DNA from: Maribacter arcticus
GTDB lineage: Bacteria; Bacteroidota; Bacteroidia; Flavobacteriales; Flavobacteriaceae
DNA: 64,000 nt
Reading direction: 5' to 3'
Assembly (NCBI RefSeq): GCF_900167935.1
Contig: NZ_FUYL01000004.1
Span: 200,256-264,255, forward strand
The notes under the pieces were generated by a model that saw only the letters and a program-made list of their open reading frames with translations, did not search any database and had not been told where the DNA came from. Positions within the stretch are counted from its first letter, which is position 1; the number at the start of each line of letters is the position of its first letter. Positions 19,335 through 28,272 of this stretch are shown piece by piece. The position numbers were made by a program, and so were the translations under genes.

Positions 19335-20615
19335 ATGAACGATATTAAAATTGCCATTTTAGGTTTAGGTTATGTAGGCTTGCCACTTGCTAGATTATTT
19401 GCAACAAAGTACCCTGTAGTGGGTTTTGATATTAATCAAGAACGTATCGATGAACTTAGAAAAGGTCATGATAGCACACTTGAAGTTGAAGATGATATTT
19501 TACAAGGGGTATTAAAAGATAGCCCAAAAATAGAGACAGGATTATTCTGTAGTAATCAATTAGCGGATATTGCAGACTGTAATTATTATATTGTTACGGT
19601 ACCCACACCAGTAGACAGCACTAATCGCCCAATTTTAACTCCTTTATATAAGGCCAGTGAAACAGTTGGCCAAGTATTAAAAAAAGGAGATACGGTTATT
19701 TATGAGTCTACCGTATACCCTGGCGTAACCGAAGATGAGTGTATTCCGGTTTTAGAAAAACAAAGTGGTTTAATATACAACAAAGACTTTTTTGCCGGGT
19801 ATTCGCCAGAACGTATTAACCCGGGCGACAAAGAACATACCGTAGAGAAAATACTTAAAGTTACGTCTGGATCTACCCCTGAAGTTGGTAAAAAAGTAGA
19901 TGCACTTTATGCATCGGTAATAACAGCAGGAACACATTTAGCCCCAACAATAAAAGTAGCGGAAGCAGCAAAGGTTATTGAAAATTCGCAGCGTGATATT
20001 AATATTGCCTTTGTTAATGAATTGGCCAAAATTTTCAACTTAATGGGTATTGATACCCATGATGTTTTAGAGGCTGCAGGAACCAAATGGAATTTTCTTC
20101 CCTTTAAGCCAGGTTTGGTTGGGGGTCACTGTATTGGTGTAGACCCTTATTATTTGGCTCAAAAAGCACAAGAGTTTGGCTACCATCCCGAAATTATTTT
20201 GGCTGGTAGACGTATGAACGATACTATGGGTAAATATGTTTCATCTGAAGTCATTAAGTTAATGGTGCAGCGTGATATTAAAATAAAAGGGAGTTCAATT
20301 TTAGTACTAGGCATCACCTTTAAAGAAAACTGCCCAGATGTTCGTAATACAAAGGCAGTAGATGTTATCAACAACTTAAAGTCTTATGGTACTAATGTGA
20401 CCATTTATGACCCTTGGGCTTCAGCGAAACAAGTGGAGCATGAATACCAAATGAAAGTAACAAAAGATGTTCCTACTGAAAAGTTTGACGCTATTGTGCT
20501 AACGGTAGCGCATAACGAATTTTTAGAAATGGAGCTTAAGAGCCTGCTAAAACCAGAAGGTATTCTTTATGATGTAAAAGGTATTCTCAAAAAGGATGTG
20601 GATGGGAGATTATAA
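19335..20615 (+). CDS. UDP-HexNAc 6-dehydrogenase (WbpA/TviB-like)
   Basis: Nucleotide-sugar dehydrogenase of 426 residues that oxidises C6 of UDP-GlcNAc or UDP-GalNAc to the uronic acid. Seen: NAD motif ILGLGYVGLPLARLF, VTVPTPVDSTNRPILTPL, YESTVYPGVTEDECIPVLE, and the catalytic Cys in GLVGGHCIGVDPYYLAQKA; the C-terminal domain carries LGITFKENCPDVRNTK. These are hallmarks of the WbpA/TviB branch and differ from the UGDH at 15681. With the WbpP-like epimerase it should supply UDP-GalNAcA, a second acidic precursor for the polymer. Confidence 0.93.
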   Translation: MNDIKIAILGLGYVGLPLARLFATKYPVVGFDINQERIDELRKGHDSTLEVEDDILQGVLKDSPKIETGLFCSNQLADIADCNYYIVTVPTPVDSTNRPILTPLYKASETVGQVLKKGDTVIYESTVYPGVTEDECIPVLEKQSGLIYNKDFFAGYSPERINPGDKEHTVEKILKVTSGSTPEVGKKVDALYASVITAGTHLAPTIKVAEAAKVIENSQRDINIAFVNELAKIFNLMGIDTHDVLEAAGTKWNFLPFKPGLVGGHCIGVDPYYLAQKAQEFGYHPEIILAGRRMNDTMGKYVSSEVIKLMVQRDIKIKGSSILVLGITFKENCPDVRNTKAVDVINNLKSYGTNVTIYDPWASAKQVEHEYQMKVTKDVPTEKFDAIVLTVAHNEFLEMELKSLLKPEGILYDVKGILKKDVDGRL

Positions 20616-21015
20616 TTTCAAAAGTCATTGTTTATTTATTGCTATTACATAAAATAAACCTTATATCCAATCAGATTATACAATCAAAGAAATCACATAA
20701 CAAAAATCCTTACAAAATATACATAGTAAATATTTAAAATTAATGGACTTCATTATGGATTACTACAAAGTTTTGATTAGTTAGCCATTAAAGAGATAAT
20801 ATATGGGTAGCATATTGAAGGGTAATTATAATTATCACACCTTAGACTGATAAAAATAGAGATGAAGTTTTTTATTAATTGGGAAAAAACTAGATATAGA
20901 AATAAATTCTATTTTGATAACTACTTTGTTCAATAGTAAATAAATATTTGTCATTCTACGTATATTAAGTAATCCTTCAATAAGAAATGAACTATAGAAA
21001 TTACAACCTCTTTCT
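20616..21015. other. Intergenic region, 400 bases
   Basis: AT-rich, with stop codons in all frames. I see no RNA gene, hairpin terminator or exact -7 element. Confidence 0.4.
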
Positions 21016-22053
21016 ATGATGAAAAATATTCAAGAAACTGCCATAGAGATTGATGATCTTAATTTATTAAGGGCTATTGCCATTCTACTCGTGGTCTTAA
21101 GACATTGTTTTGCGCCTTTTATGAGCTCGTGGCCTGTAAGCACTTTTTATGAATATAATATATATGCAGATATAACCGGTAAATATATTTCTACCATATC
21201 AATGCCTTTGTTTGTTTTCATTTCGGGATTCCTCTTCAGTTACCTAAGAAATAACTTAAAAAAGTACCCTACTTATACCATTTTACTATCAAAGAAAACA
21301 GCTCGCCTTTTAAGACCCTATTTTGTTTTGGCTCCTCTTTATATTGTAGTCTTTATAGACATCAATACAACCTTTGATTTTTTAAAACAATTTTGGATGG
21401 GAGCAGGTCATCTATGGTTTCTTTTGATGATTTTCACCATTTTTATGCTGTTTTACCCTTTAGAAAGCTACTTCAAAAAAAATCCATTAAAAAGCTTTGT
21501 AGCAGTAGTTCTTCTATTTTGCTTGTACCCTGGTTTCTCTGTTCTAGAGCTATATCCTATATCTAAAGCTTTTCAATATTTACCTTTCTTTTTTACAGGC
21601 TACTTTTTCCATTACAACAGTATAATTATTTCAAAATTATTAAAAGGTAAATTTTGGATTTTATTTTTTTTGCATTCGCTTTTATTTATTGGGTCTTTAT
21701 TCATTCCTGAATTTATTCAAAACGGTATATTAAAAACCTTATTCAGAGCATTTATAAATTTGCCATTAGGGCTTATGTCGGTTTCAATGCTTTTCCTTTT
21801 TTTTACAATAGCAAAAAAACGTACCACATCCAATGAAAGTCCAATTATTGAGAACATCAATATAACGAGTTATTATATCTATATTATTCATCAACCTTTA
21901 CTGTTGTGGTTATTTCAATTAAAGTTTTTACAGGCTTTGCCTCCTTTGTATGTAATTTTGCTTGTCTTTCCAAGTGTTATATTGTCATCTCTTATTTTGG
22001 GTAATGTTTTACTGAAATTTCATTGGGGTAGAAGATTAATAGGAGCTTCATAG
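21016..22053 (+). CDS. Acyltransferase 3 family membrane protein
   Basis: Integral membrane O-acyltransferase of 345 residues, with about ten hydrophobic helices. The first helix region contains the family signature RAIAILLVVLRHC, whose Arg and His are the conserved (and probably catalytic) residues, followed by an FVFISGFLFSY helix typical of OafA/WecH/NodX relatives. These enzymes usually place acetyl or other acyl groups on sugars of surface polysaccharides at the inner membrane. It lies alone between two long non-coding gaps inside the polysaccharide locus, so a role in polymer decoration is inferred from family and position. The exact acceptor sugar is unknown. Confidence 0.88.
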   Translation: MMKNIQETAIEIDDLNLLRAIAILLVVLRHCFAPFMSSWPVSTFYEYNIYADITGKYISTISMPLFVFISGFLFSYLRNNLKKYPTYTILLSKKTARLLRPYFVLAPLYIVVFIDINTTFDFLKQFWMGAGHLWFLLMIFTIFMLFYPLESYFKKNPLKSFVAVVLLFCLYPGFSVLELYPISKAFQYLPFFFTGYFFHYNSIIISKLLKGKFWILFFLHSLLFIGSLFIPEFIQNGILKTLFRAFINLPLGLMSVSMLFLFFTIAKKRTTSNESPIIENINITSYYIYIIHQPLLLWLFQLKFLQALPPLYVILLVFPSVILSSLILGNVLLKFHWGRRLIGAS

Positions 22054-22381
22054 TACCTATTAAGTTTTGGCATTTTGAGCGGGATATAAATAAGTACACT
22101 ATTTAAAATTGAATTATAAAGGAATAGGCCTAAATGGTATTAAAAGATAATTTTGTTCCTTAGTAAGACTTAATAGTCGAACCACTTTTAGAACACTTAA
22201 TGCTTCTCTATTTCAATTTTTGACCAAACTCTATTATTGATAGTATAAGATTATCCTTTTATTACCACATTTATATGAAAACAGAATACTGTAGTGCTTT
22301 GAACTTAAATACTTTTCAAATTTATTATCCCAATCAAGTAAATTCTTCCCTTTATTTATAAAAATGTTAACAGAACAGGTA

Positions 22382-22441
22382 GTTTATCGAGTTTTTAATA
22401 AAAGTAGTGCATTTCATCGATCAATAAAATCCGATAATCGA
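22382..22441 (+). promoter_or_regulatory. Cluster of TTTCATCGA-like 9-mers, first set
   Basis: Three related 9-mers: GTTTATCGA (22382-22390), TTTCATCGA (22412-22420) and GATAATCGA (22433-22441). The last two start 21 bases apart, about two helical turns, on the same face of the DNA. Confidence 0.35.
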
Positions 22442-22570
22442 TTCTGTCCGTAAGCATTAAGTTGAAATTCTAAATAAAGTCTAATAATTAACATATTAAA
22501 ATAAGGATTATTTCCGAAATAAATAAAAATTATCAACGTTGAAGTATAGAGCCCCAAAGGTAAAAGAGCA

Positions 22571-22600
22571 GTTCATCGAAAATATTGATTATTTCACCGA
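22571..22600 (+). promoter_or_regulatory. Direct-repeat pair of TTTCATCGA-like 9-mers, second set
   Basis: GTTCATCGA (22571-22579) and TTTCACCGA (22592-22600) start exactly 21 bases apart, 73 bases ahead of the lyase-like gene. Two 9-mers with a 12-base spacer is the geometry known for LytTR-type regulators, but the regulator is not identified. Confidence 0.4.
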
Positions 22601-22672
22601 CAAAAAAAAATATTCTCGTACTATTGTATCCCAAATGAAATCATTTTTTATTCTAATACAAAATACCTACTT

Positions 22673-24517
22673 ATGCCCATAACAACAAATACCCTTCAAA
22701 AGGTAACCCTCACCTCCTTTGTTTTATTCAGTCTTTTTTCCTGTAGTAAAGATGCCGATCTTTTATCAGAATATGTGATTACTAAAGATGATGGTTTACA
22801 AAGTATTGCACTGCTAGCCAATGATAGTTTTTACATGGCGCCCGGTCAAGGTTCTATTCTAATGGATGTTTTAAATAATGATAATATTAGCGACAACGCT
22901 AACGTTACCATTATAGAAACTTCATCGCCAATAAATGGTACTGTTACCATAAATAATGATAACACATTAACATACAAAGCTTGGGAAGACCCTACCCTTA
23001 TTAACACTAATTCTATCCCAGAGGAAACAACTCCAGAACAAACAACCCCTGTTGAATCGACACCAGAGGAAACAACTCCAGAACAAACAACCCCTGTTGA
23101 ATCGACACCAGAGGAAACAACCCCTGTTGAATCGACACCAATAGAGGACACCTTTACCTATACCGCAGAAGTAGTAGACGAAGAAACGGGTACAGCTACT
23201 ATAGAAGAAGCTACAGTAACTGTGTCATCGACAAATACAGATATGGGCGAACTGTTAGCTTTCCCAGGAGCAGCTGGATATGGAAAAAATACAACTGGAG
23301 GTAGAGGTGGCATGGTCTATCGTGTTACAAATTTAAATGATAGTGGTGCAGGAAGCTTAAGATATGGCATTGAAACTTTAAATGTTACACGTACAATAGT
23401 ATTTGAAGTTTCTGGATATATTGATTTAGAAACTCCTATAAAAATTAGAGCGGGATATGGGAATATTACAATTGCCGGACAAACAGCTCCAAATGATGGT
23501 ATCACTATTCGCGGTTCTTCAATTTGGATTCACGCTGAAAATGTAATAGTACGGTACTTAAAAATTAAACCTGGAAAAAATGCTTATAATCCAGCAGGTC
23601 TCTCATCATCTGACCCTAATTATGAGCCGGATGATGGAATAAAAATTGTTGCGTATTCAGGTAATTCTATAGAGAATATTATAATTGACCACTGTACTGT
23701 AACATGGGCTCATGATGGCTTGATTGATGTAGGTTCTCCAAATCTTGATTTAAGCACCTATGCCAGAAATATAACTATTCAAAATTGCTTATTGGGAGAA
23801 AATATTGATAAGCATTATGGAGTATTGATTCAAAGGGCTTACGATTTGTCATTTTACCGTAATATAATAGCTTTTACAAATTCTAGAAACATTGCAGTAC
23901 AAAGTGCAGAAGGCAAAGGAGTGGAAATGGTAAATAATCTAATCTATGGAACACCAAAAGCAGCATGGTATATCCAAGGTAATGTTGTAGATTTTATAGG
24001 GAACAAATTTATTACTGGGCCATATGAACGACAATATCAAACATTTAGAATGGAACTTGGTCCACTCGATTACAATATTGAAAACTCAGCTATATATTTA
24101 AATGGCAATGTTGATGACTCAAAGAATGCTGATGACAGCTATAATAATACAGCTTCACCGTATATTGTTAATTCTCCAAATCATAACACCAATTTAGAAA
24201 TAATTTCTCAATCAGAACTTGAAAACAGTTTAATCGATTATGTCGGTGACAATATACACTACGATGAAGCAGATATTAGAATTATGAATTCCATTAAAAG
24301 CAGAACTGGTAATATCATATCTAATGAGAATAGTGTTGGTGGTTACCCTACCCTAAAGTCAGATATTAGATCTGAAAACTATGATAGCGATAAAGATGGT
24401 ATGTCTGATGCTTGGGAAAGAAGTACATTCGGTAACTTATCAAAGAAATCTGATACCGATGAAAATGGTGATGGGTATACCAATTTAGAAGCCTTTTTAT
24501 ATTCGCTAGAACTATAA
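22673..24517 (+). CDS. Secreted pectate-lyase-like (PL1-type) right-handed beta-helix lipoprotein
   Basis: Lipoprotein of 614 residues: lipobox LFSC near residue 24, then a Big_9/cadherin-like Ig domain, and a catalytic-type beta-helix starting at FPGAAGYGKNTTGGRGG. The helix carries IDHCTVTWAHDG, a conserved feature of PL1-like lyases, and an Arg in TNSRN where PL1 enzymes hold the catalytic Arg. The C-terminus has an Asp-rich segment (DSDKDGMSDAWE) common in Bacteroidota PL1 proteins. PL1 enzymes cleave uronate polymers by beta-elimination; since the surrounding genes make uronic acids, it may trim or release the cluster's own polymer rather than digest pectin. A Thr/Pro/Glu-rich repeat interrupts the Ig domain (23018-23137). 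Lyase activity and substrate are unproven. Confidence 0.82.
   Translation: MPITTNTLQKVTLTSFVLFSLFSCSKDADLLSEYVITKDDGLQSIALLANDSFYMAPGQGSILMDVLNNDNISDNANVTIIETSSPINGTVTINNDNTLTYKAWEDPTLINTNSIPEETTPEQTTPVESTPEETTPEQTTPVESTPEETTPVESTPIEDTFTYTAEVVDEETGTATIEEATVTVSSTNTDMGELLAFPGAAGYGKNTTGGRGGMVYRVTNLNDSGAGSLRYGIETLNVTRTIVFEVSGYIDLETPIKIRAGYGNITIAGQTAPNDGITIRGSSIWIHAENVIVRYLKIKPGKNAYNPAGLSSSDPNYEPDDGIKIVAYSGNSIENIIIDHCTVTWAHDGLIDVGSPNLDLSTYARNITIQNCLLGENIDKHYGVLIQRAYDLSFYRNIIAFTNSRNIAVQSAEGKGVEMVNNLIYGTPKAAWYIQGNVVDFIGNKFITGPYERQYQTFRMELGPLDYNIENSAIYLNGNVDDSKNADDSYNNTASPYIVNSPNHNTNLEIISQSELENSLIDYVGDNIHYDEADIRIMNSIKSRTGNIISNENSVGGYPTLKSDIRSENYDSDKDGMSDAWERSTFGNLSKKSDTDENGDGYTNLEAFLYSLEL
23018..23137 (+). 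repeat. In-frame 45-bp tandem repeat (Pro/Glu/Thr-rich linker)
   Basis: Two exact 45-bp units (23018-23062, 23063-23107) and a 30-bp shortened unit (23108-23137) encode repeats of PEETTPEQTTPVEST. The near-identity at DNA level points to recent slippage or recombination, and the reading frame is kept. Confidence 0.9.
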
Positions 24518-24542
24518 AATATTAACAAAATTAATTTTGACT

Positions 24543-24570
24543 AAAAAGACGTTCCTTTGAACGTCTTTTT
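24543..24570 (+). terminator. Rho-independent terminator after the lyase-like gene
   Basis: Perfect 12-bp stem (AAAAAGACGTTC and GAACGTCTTTTT) with a CTTT loop followed by more T, 26 bases after the lyase-like stop codon. It separates that gene from the downstream transferase operon. Confidence 0.85.
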
Positions 24571-24633
24571 GTTTTTTATGAACTATTTTTATTTCAAATT
24601 TGCATATTGGATTTGTTAATAATCCGTTACAAA

Positions 24634-25581
24634 ATGAAAGAAAAATTAAAATCATTATATCAAACTTCAAAATTAGGCTTTATTTTTATTGGACCATTCG
24701 CTCGTATTTATCAATATTTTCTACATAAAAAGTATTTGTCTCGAGAAGCATTTGTTAAACAAAGATTTAAAAAATGTTTTGGTTATGAATTAAATCTAAA
24801 TGATCCCCAAACACTAAATGAAAAAATTAATTGGTTAAAATTAAATTATTGGAATCCTTTGTCTACCCAAATGGTAGATAAATTTGAAGTAAGAAATTAC
24901 ATTTCAAAAAATATTGGTGATGAATACCTTGTTCCCCTACTCTACACAACAGAAAACCCTAGAGATATCATTTCTGAAAATTTACCTGATATTGCCTGCA
25001 TAATAAAAACAAATCATGATAGCTCGGGAGGCATTATCGTAAGAAATAAAAGTGAAGTGAAAAATTGGAAAGAAATTCAAAACCGATTACATGCCAATAT
25101 GTCTCAAAATTTTTATTGGGACGGTAGAGAGAAACCATACAGAAATATAAAACCCAGAATAATTGCAGAAAAACTCTTGACCGACAATTCGGGAACTTTA
25201 CCTGCTGATTATAAGGTTCATTGTTTTAATGGAAAAACAAGAATGATTAACGTAGATATGGGTAGAGGCACTAAAAACCATTATAGGAATTGGTATTCAA
25301 GTAACTGGAAACGTGAACCTTACAAATGGTCTTCAGTTTTAGGTGACGGTACCTTAACAGATCCAAGTGAAAAAGATGTACCAAAACCTGAATTATTAGA
25401 AAAAATGCTCTTATTGTCTGAAAAATTGGCAAAAGGTTTCCCCTATTTAAGAGTAGATTGGTACATTTTCAATAATCAGCTATATTTTGGTGAATTAACC
25501 TTTCATCACAATGGTGGTCATAGACCTATTTATCCAGAATCGTGGGATTTAAAATTAGGGCAAGAGTTAGATTTAAAATAA
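24634..25581 (+). CDS. TupA-like ATP-grasp amidoligase, copy 1
   Basis: ATP-grasp protein of the TupA family (named for the teichuronopeptide enzyme that links amino acids with glucuronate). About 315 residues with the family block NDPQTLNEKINWLKLN near the N-terminus, IIKTNHDSSGG in the nucleotide-binding region, DYKVHCFNGKTRM, and a C-terminal metal/ATP-binding segment LYFGELTFHHNGG. I chose the ATG at 24634; an in-frame TTG lies 27 bases upstream. Members occur in many capsule and LPS clusters and are assumed to form amide bonds to sugar carboxylates or amines. A close relative is encoded at 28273. Some databases label such proteins glycosyltransferases, without proof. Confidence 0.87.
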   Translation: MKEKLKSLYQTSKLGFIFIGPFARIYQYFLHKKYLSREAFVKQRFKKCFGYELNLNDPQTLNEKINWLKLNYWNPLSTQMVDKFEVRNYISKNIGDEYLVPLLYTTENPRDIISENLPDIACIIKTNHDSSGGIIVRNKSEVKNWKEIQNRLHANMSQNFYWDGREKPYRNIKPRIIAEKLLTDNSGTLPADYKVHCFNGKTRMINVDMGRGTKNHYRNWYSSNWKREPYKWSSVLGDGTLTDPSEKDVPKPELLEKMLLLSEKLAKGFPYLRVDWYIFNNQLYFGELTFHHNGGHRPIYPESWDLKLGQELDLK

Positions 25582-25765
25582 CACCATCACTTCAATTTTA
25601 AATTATTATGTCATTATCACAAGGAAATCACTAAATTTTTTAACTAAGAATAGAGGCTAAATACAGAAATTAATCTTTTAACAATTAAATTACTCATTAT
25701 CAACAGTAATAAAACCTCATTTTAAAAGTTACATTTAGGCTAGATTTACCTAAATAAGACACAAT

Positions 25766-26866
25766 ATGAGCAAAAAAAATATAGCCTTTGTTATTTATTC
25801 CTTGAATTCTGGTGGAGCAGAGCGAGTTGTTTCCACACTAGCTAATGGGCTTACTAAATATTATAATGTCACCATCATAACATTTACTGATATTCCACCA
25901 TTTTACGAATTAGATGAAAAAGTAAATGTGGTATATTGTTTTTCCAATCTTCAGCCAAGTAAAAATTTTATAGATTCTATATCTACAAATTATAATCTTT
26001 TCAAACAATTAAAAGTAAAATCAAAAGCACTATCAATCGATTTATTAATTGGTTTTATGACCAATACCAATATACTCACAGTTTTGGCGGCCAAATCGTT
26101 AAAAATTCCAGTTTTGATAAGCGAAAGAATTAATCCGAAGTTTAGCATATTACCTAAATTATGGAGTATTATGAGAAGATTAACCTACCCCAGTGCAAAT
26201 TATTTAATAATTCAAACAGAACCAATTAAACATTATTTTGAAGCTTTTGTTAAAAAAGATAAACTTAAAATATTACCAAATCCCATTTCATCTGTACACC
26301 GAGAATTTAAAGAAAAAATTAACCTTCCTATAAAAGAAAACATTGTTTTAAGCGTTGGTAGATTAAGTAATCAAAAAGGGCACGATATTGCAATAAAGGC
26401 TTTCACCAAACTAAAACCAAATAATTGGGAGTTACATATTGTTGGTGAAGGTCCAAAAAGAAAAGAATACGAAGAGTTAATCATTAAACTGAAAATGACC
26501 GATAAAATTAAACTTATTGGTAGAGACAATAATATTTCAAATTATTATCTAAAATCTAAGATATTTATTTTTCCAAGTCGTTTCGAAGGATTTCCAAATG
26601 CGCTTACAGAAGCTATGTACATGGGCTTACCCAGCATTTCTACGGATTGCCCTACTGGACCTTCAGAATTAATAGATAATGATAAAAATGGGTATTTAAT
26701 ACCTGTTGATGATGTTGAAAATTTAACTGCCAATTTAGAAATATTAATAAATAATAAATCTTTAAGGACAAAATTAGGCGATAATGCAGCTCTTAGTGTT
26801 ACACATTTGGAAGAAGACAAGGTAGTAGAACAATGGTTAAAATTAATTTCCGAAAGTCTTAACTAA
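25766..26866 (+). CDS. GT4-family glycosyltransferase
   Basis: Retaining GT-B glycosyltransferase of 366 residues. The N-terminal Rossmann domain begins with a nucleotide/acceptor segment SLNSGGAERVVSTLA; the C-terminal donor-binding domain shows VGRLSNQKGHDIAIKAF, VGEGPKRKEYE and the E-x7-E motif region SRFEGFPNALTEAM. The closest described types are PglJ/PglH-like GalNAc transferases acting on undecaprenyl-PP-linked sugars at the cytoplasmic face of the inner membrane. Its stop codon overlaps the flippase start by one base (TAATG), so both are probably translated together. Donor specificity cannot be read from the sequence. Confidence 0.9.
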   Translation: MSKKNIAFVIYSLNSGGAERVVSTLANGLTKYYNVTIITFTDIPPFYELDEKVNVVYCFSNLQPSKNFIDSISTNYNLFKQLKVKSKALSIDLLIGFMTNTNILTVLAAKSLKIPVLISERINPKFSILPKLWSIMRRLTYPSANYLIIQTEPIKHYFEAFVKKDKLKILPNPISSVHREFKEKINLPIKENIVLSVGRLSNQKGHDIAIKAFTKLKPNNWELHIVGEGPKRKEYEELIIKLKMTDKIKLIGRDNNISNYYLKSKIFIFPSRFEGFPNALTEAMYMGLPSISTDCPTGPSELIDNDKNGYLIPVDDVENLTANLEILINNKSLRTKLGDNAALSVTHLEEDKVVEQWLKLISESLN

Positions 26867-28224
26867 TGCATTTAACTTCTATAATTGATAACGTTAAATT
26901 AAAATCTAAAGAACTTTTACAAAAAAAAGTACTTCAGAACATAATTTTAGTCAGTGGAGTAACATTATTTATTAGCATTTTAGGTTTTATCAAAGAAACC
27001 GTAGTTGCAGCAAATTATGGGCTTTCTATTGAATTGGATACCTTCTATGTTGCAATTTTAATACCCGGTGTTATAAATACGGTTTTTCTTGGTTCATTCA
27101 AAAGTGTATTTATACCCAATTATATTAACGAAGTAGGAAAAAAAGGTAACATTGGTAGCTTTCAATCTACTAGTTTAATGATTACTCTAGTAGTAAGTTT
27201 ATTTTTCGCTGGTATTAGCTATTTAGGAACGGATACTTTTCTTGAAATACTATACCCTAATAAATCATTGGAGTTTTACAATCTTGTAAAACTCCAATTA
27301 CCAATTCTTTTATTCGCTATATTTTTCTGGGGCATTGCCTCAACCTTAGGTGCATTATTAAATGTAAACGATGAATATCGATTAAGTTCTTTTGCGGGTA
27401 TTTACACACCAATTTTCATACTAATAGGTATCTATTTTTTTAGTGATCAATTTAAAAATACCATATTAGCTTGGGGAACAACATTGGGCGCCTTTGCTAG
27501 TTGTGCTTATTTATTGATAGTTGCTAAAAAAAAGAATCTAATTGTTTTAGGAAAACCAGATTATCAAAATAGTAATATCAAAATAGCCTTTAAACAACTA
27601 CCTGCAAAAATCAGCTCAGGTCTTTTAACTGCCTTGAACTCTGTTGTAGATCAATTTTTTGCTGCTCAATTGGTTATAGGTTCTATTGCAGCTTTGCAAT
27701 ATGGCTTAAAAATACCTGCCTTTTTAAGCGGCTTGTTATTGGTGGCTTTTGGCAATGTACTACTCCCCTATTTTACCAAATTGGTTTTAAGCAATAGGAA
27801 ATTAGCTTTTGAGAATCTTTTTAAAAATTTAAAATGGGTTTTTATTGGATTGGTAGTGATAACAATATTTGGAATTTTGGTATCTGATTTGGTAGTAACC
27901 CTATTATATCAACGAAAGGAGTTCACAGCTGAAGACACTCAAGTAGTTTCTACTATACAAAAGGTATTTCTTGCATACATTCCCTTTAAAATTACAGGTA
28001 TGATTATGGTTAATTTTGCCACCAGCATCAATAAAAACAGTATTATGGCATACATATCTTTAGTAGCCTTAGTACTAAATGTTTTGTTGGACTATGTTTT
28101 CATGGAAATGTATGGCGTTTTTGGTATAGCACTTTGTACAACAATTATAACCGTTTTAAAAAGTATGACCATGTATTGGTATTTAAAACGTTTAAAGCAA
28201 GAGAATGATTCTATTACACAATAA
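26866..28224 (+). CDS. MurJ/MviN-family lipid-linked oligosaccharide flippase (Wzx role)
   Basis: Integral membrane protein of 452 residues with about 12-14 helices and the MurJ-like N-terminal segment VSGVTLFISILGFIKETVVAANYG. MurJ-superfamily proteins flip undecaprenyl-PP-linked precursors across the inner membrane. Because it lies between glycosyltransferase and polymerase genes and no other Wzx candidate exists in the window, I infer it flips the repeat unit of this polysaccharide, rather than being the essential lipid II flippase, which is usually encoded elsewhere. The start codon shares one base with the preceding stop codon. Confidence 0.85.
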   Translation: MHLTSIIDNVKLKSKELLQKKVLQNIILVSGVTLFISILGFIKETVVAANYGLSIELDTFYVAILIPGVINTVFLGSFKSVFIPNYINEVGKKGNIGSFQSTSLMITLVVSLFFAGISYLGTDTFLEILYPNKSLEFYNLVKLQLPILLFAIFFWGIASTLGALLNVNDEYRLSSFAGIYTPIFILIGIYFFSDQFKNTILAWGTTLGAFASCAYLLIVAKKKNLIVLGKPDYQNSNIKIAFKQLPAKISSGLLTALNSVVDQFFAAQLVIGSIAALQYGLKIPAFLSGLLLVAFGNVLLPYFTKLVLSNRKLAFENLFKNLKWVFIGLVVITIFGILVSDLVVTLLYQRKEFTAEDTQVVSTIQKVFLAYIPFKITGMIMVNFATSINKNSIMAYISLVALVLNVLLDYVFMEMYGVFGIALCTTIITVLKSMTMYWYLKRLKQENDSITQ

Positions 28225-28272
28225 AACTACTTTGAAAGCGTATTTATAAAATCAATAGTTAACTAAAATTAT

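Larger units (their letters stand above)
22054..22672. other. Long upstream region of the lyase-like gene
   Basis: 620 AT-rich bases without a credible gene. It contains the TTTCATCGA-like 9-mers listed separately; I see no exact -7 element. Confidence 0.5.

Noticed and set aside
22262..22362. Short open frame starting MKTEYCSALN in the gap before the lyase-like gene
   Set aside because: Only 28 codons, no ribosome-binding signal and no recognisable motif; likely chance.
22846..23151. Minus-strand open frame with repeated SSGVDSTGV units inside the lyase-like gene
   Set aside because: It is the antisense reading of the 45-bp repeat; the plus strand has a lipoprotein signal and clear protein domains.
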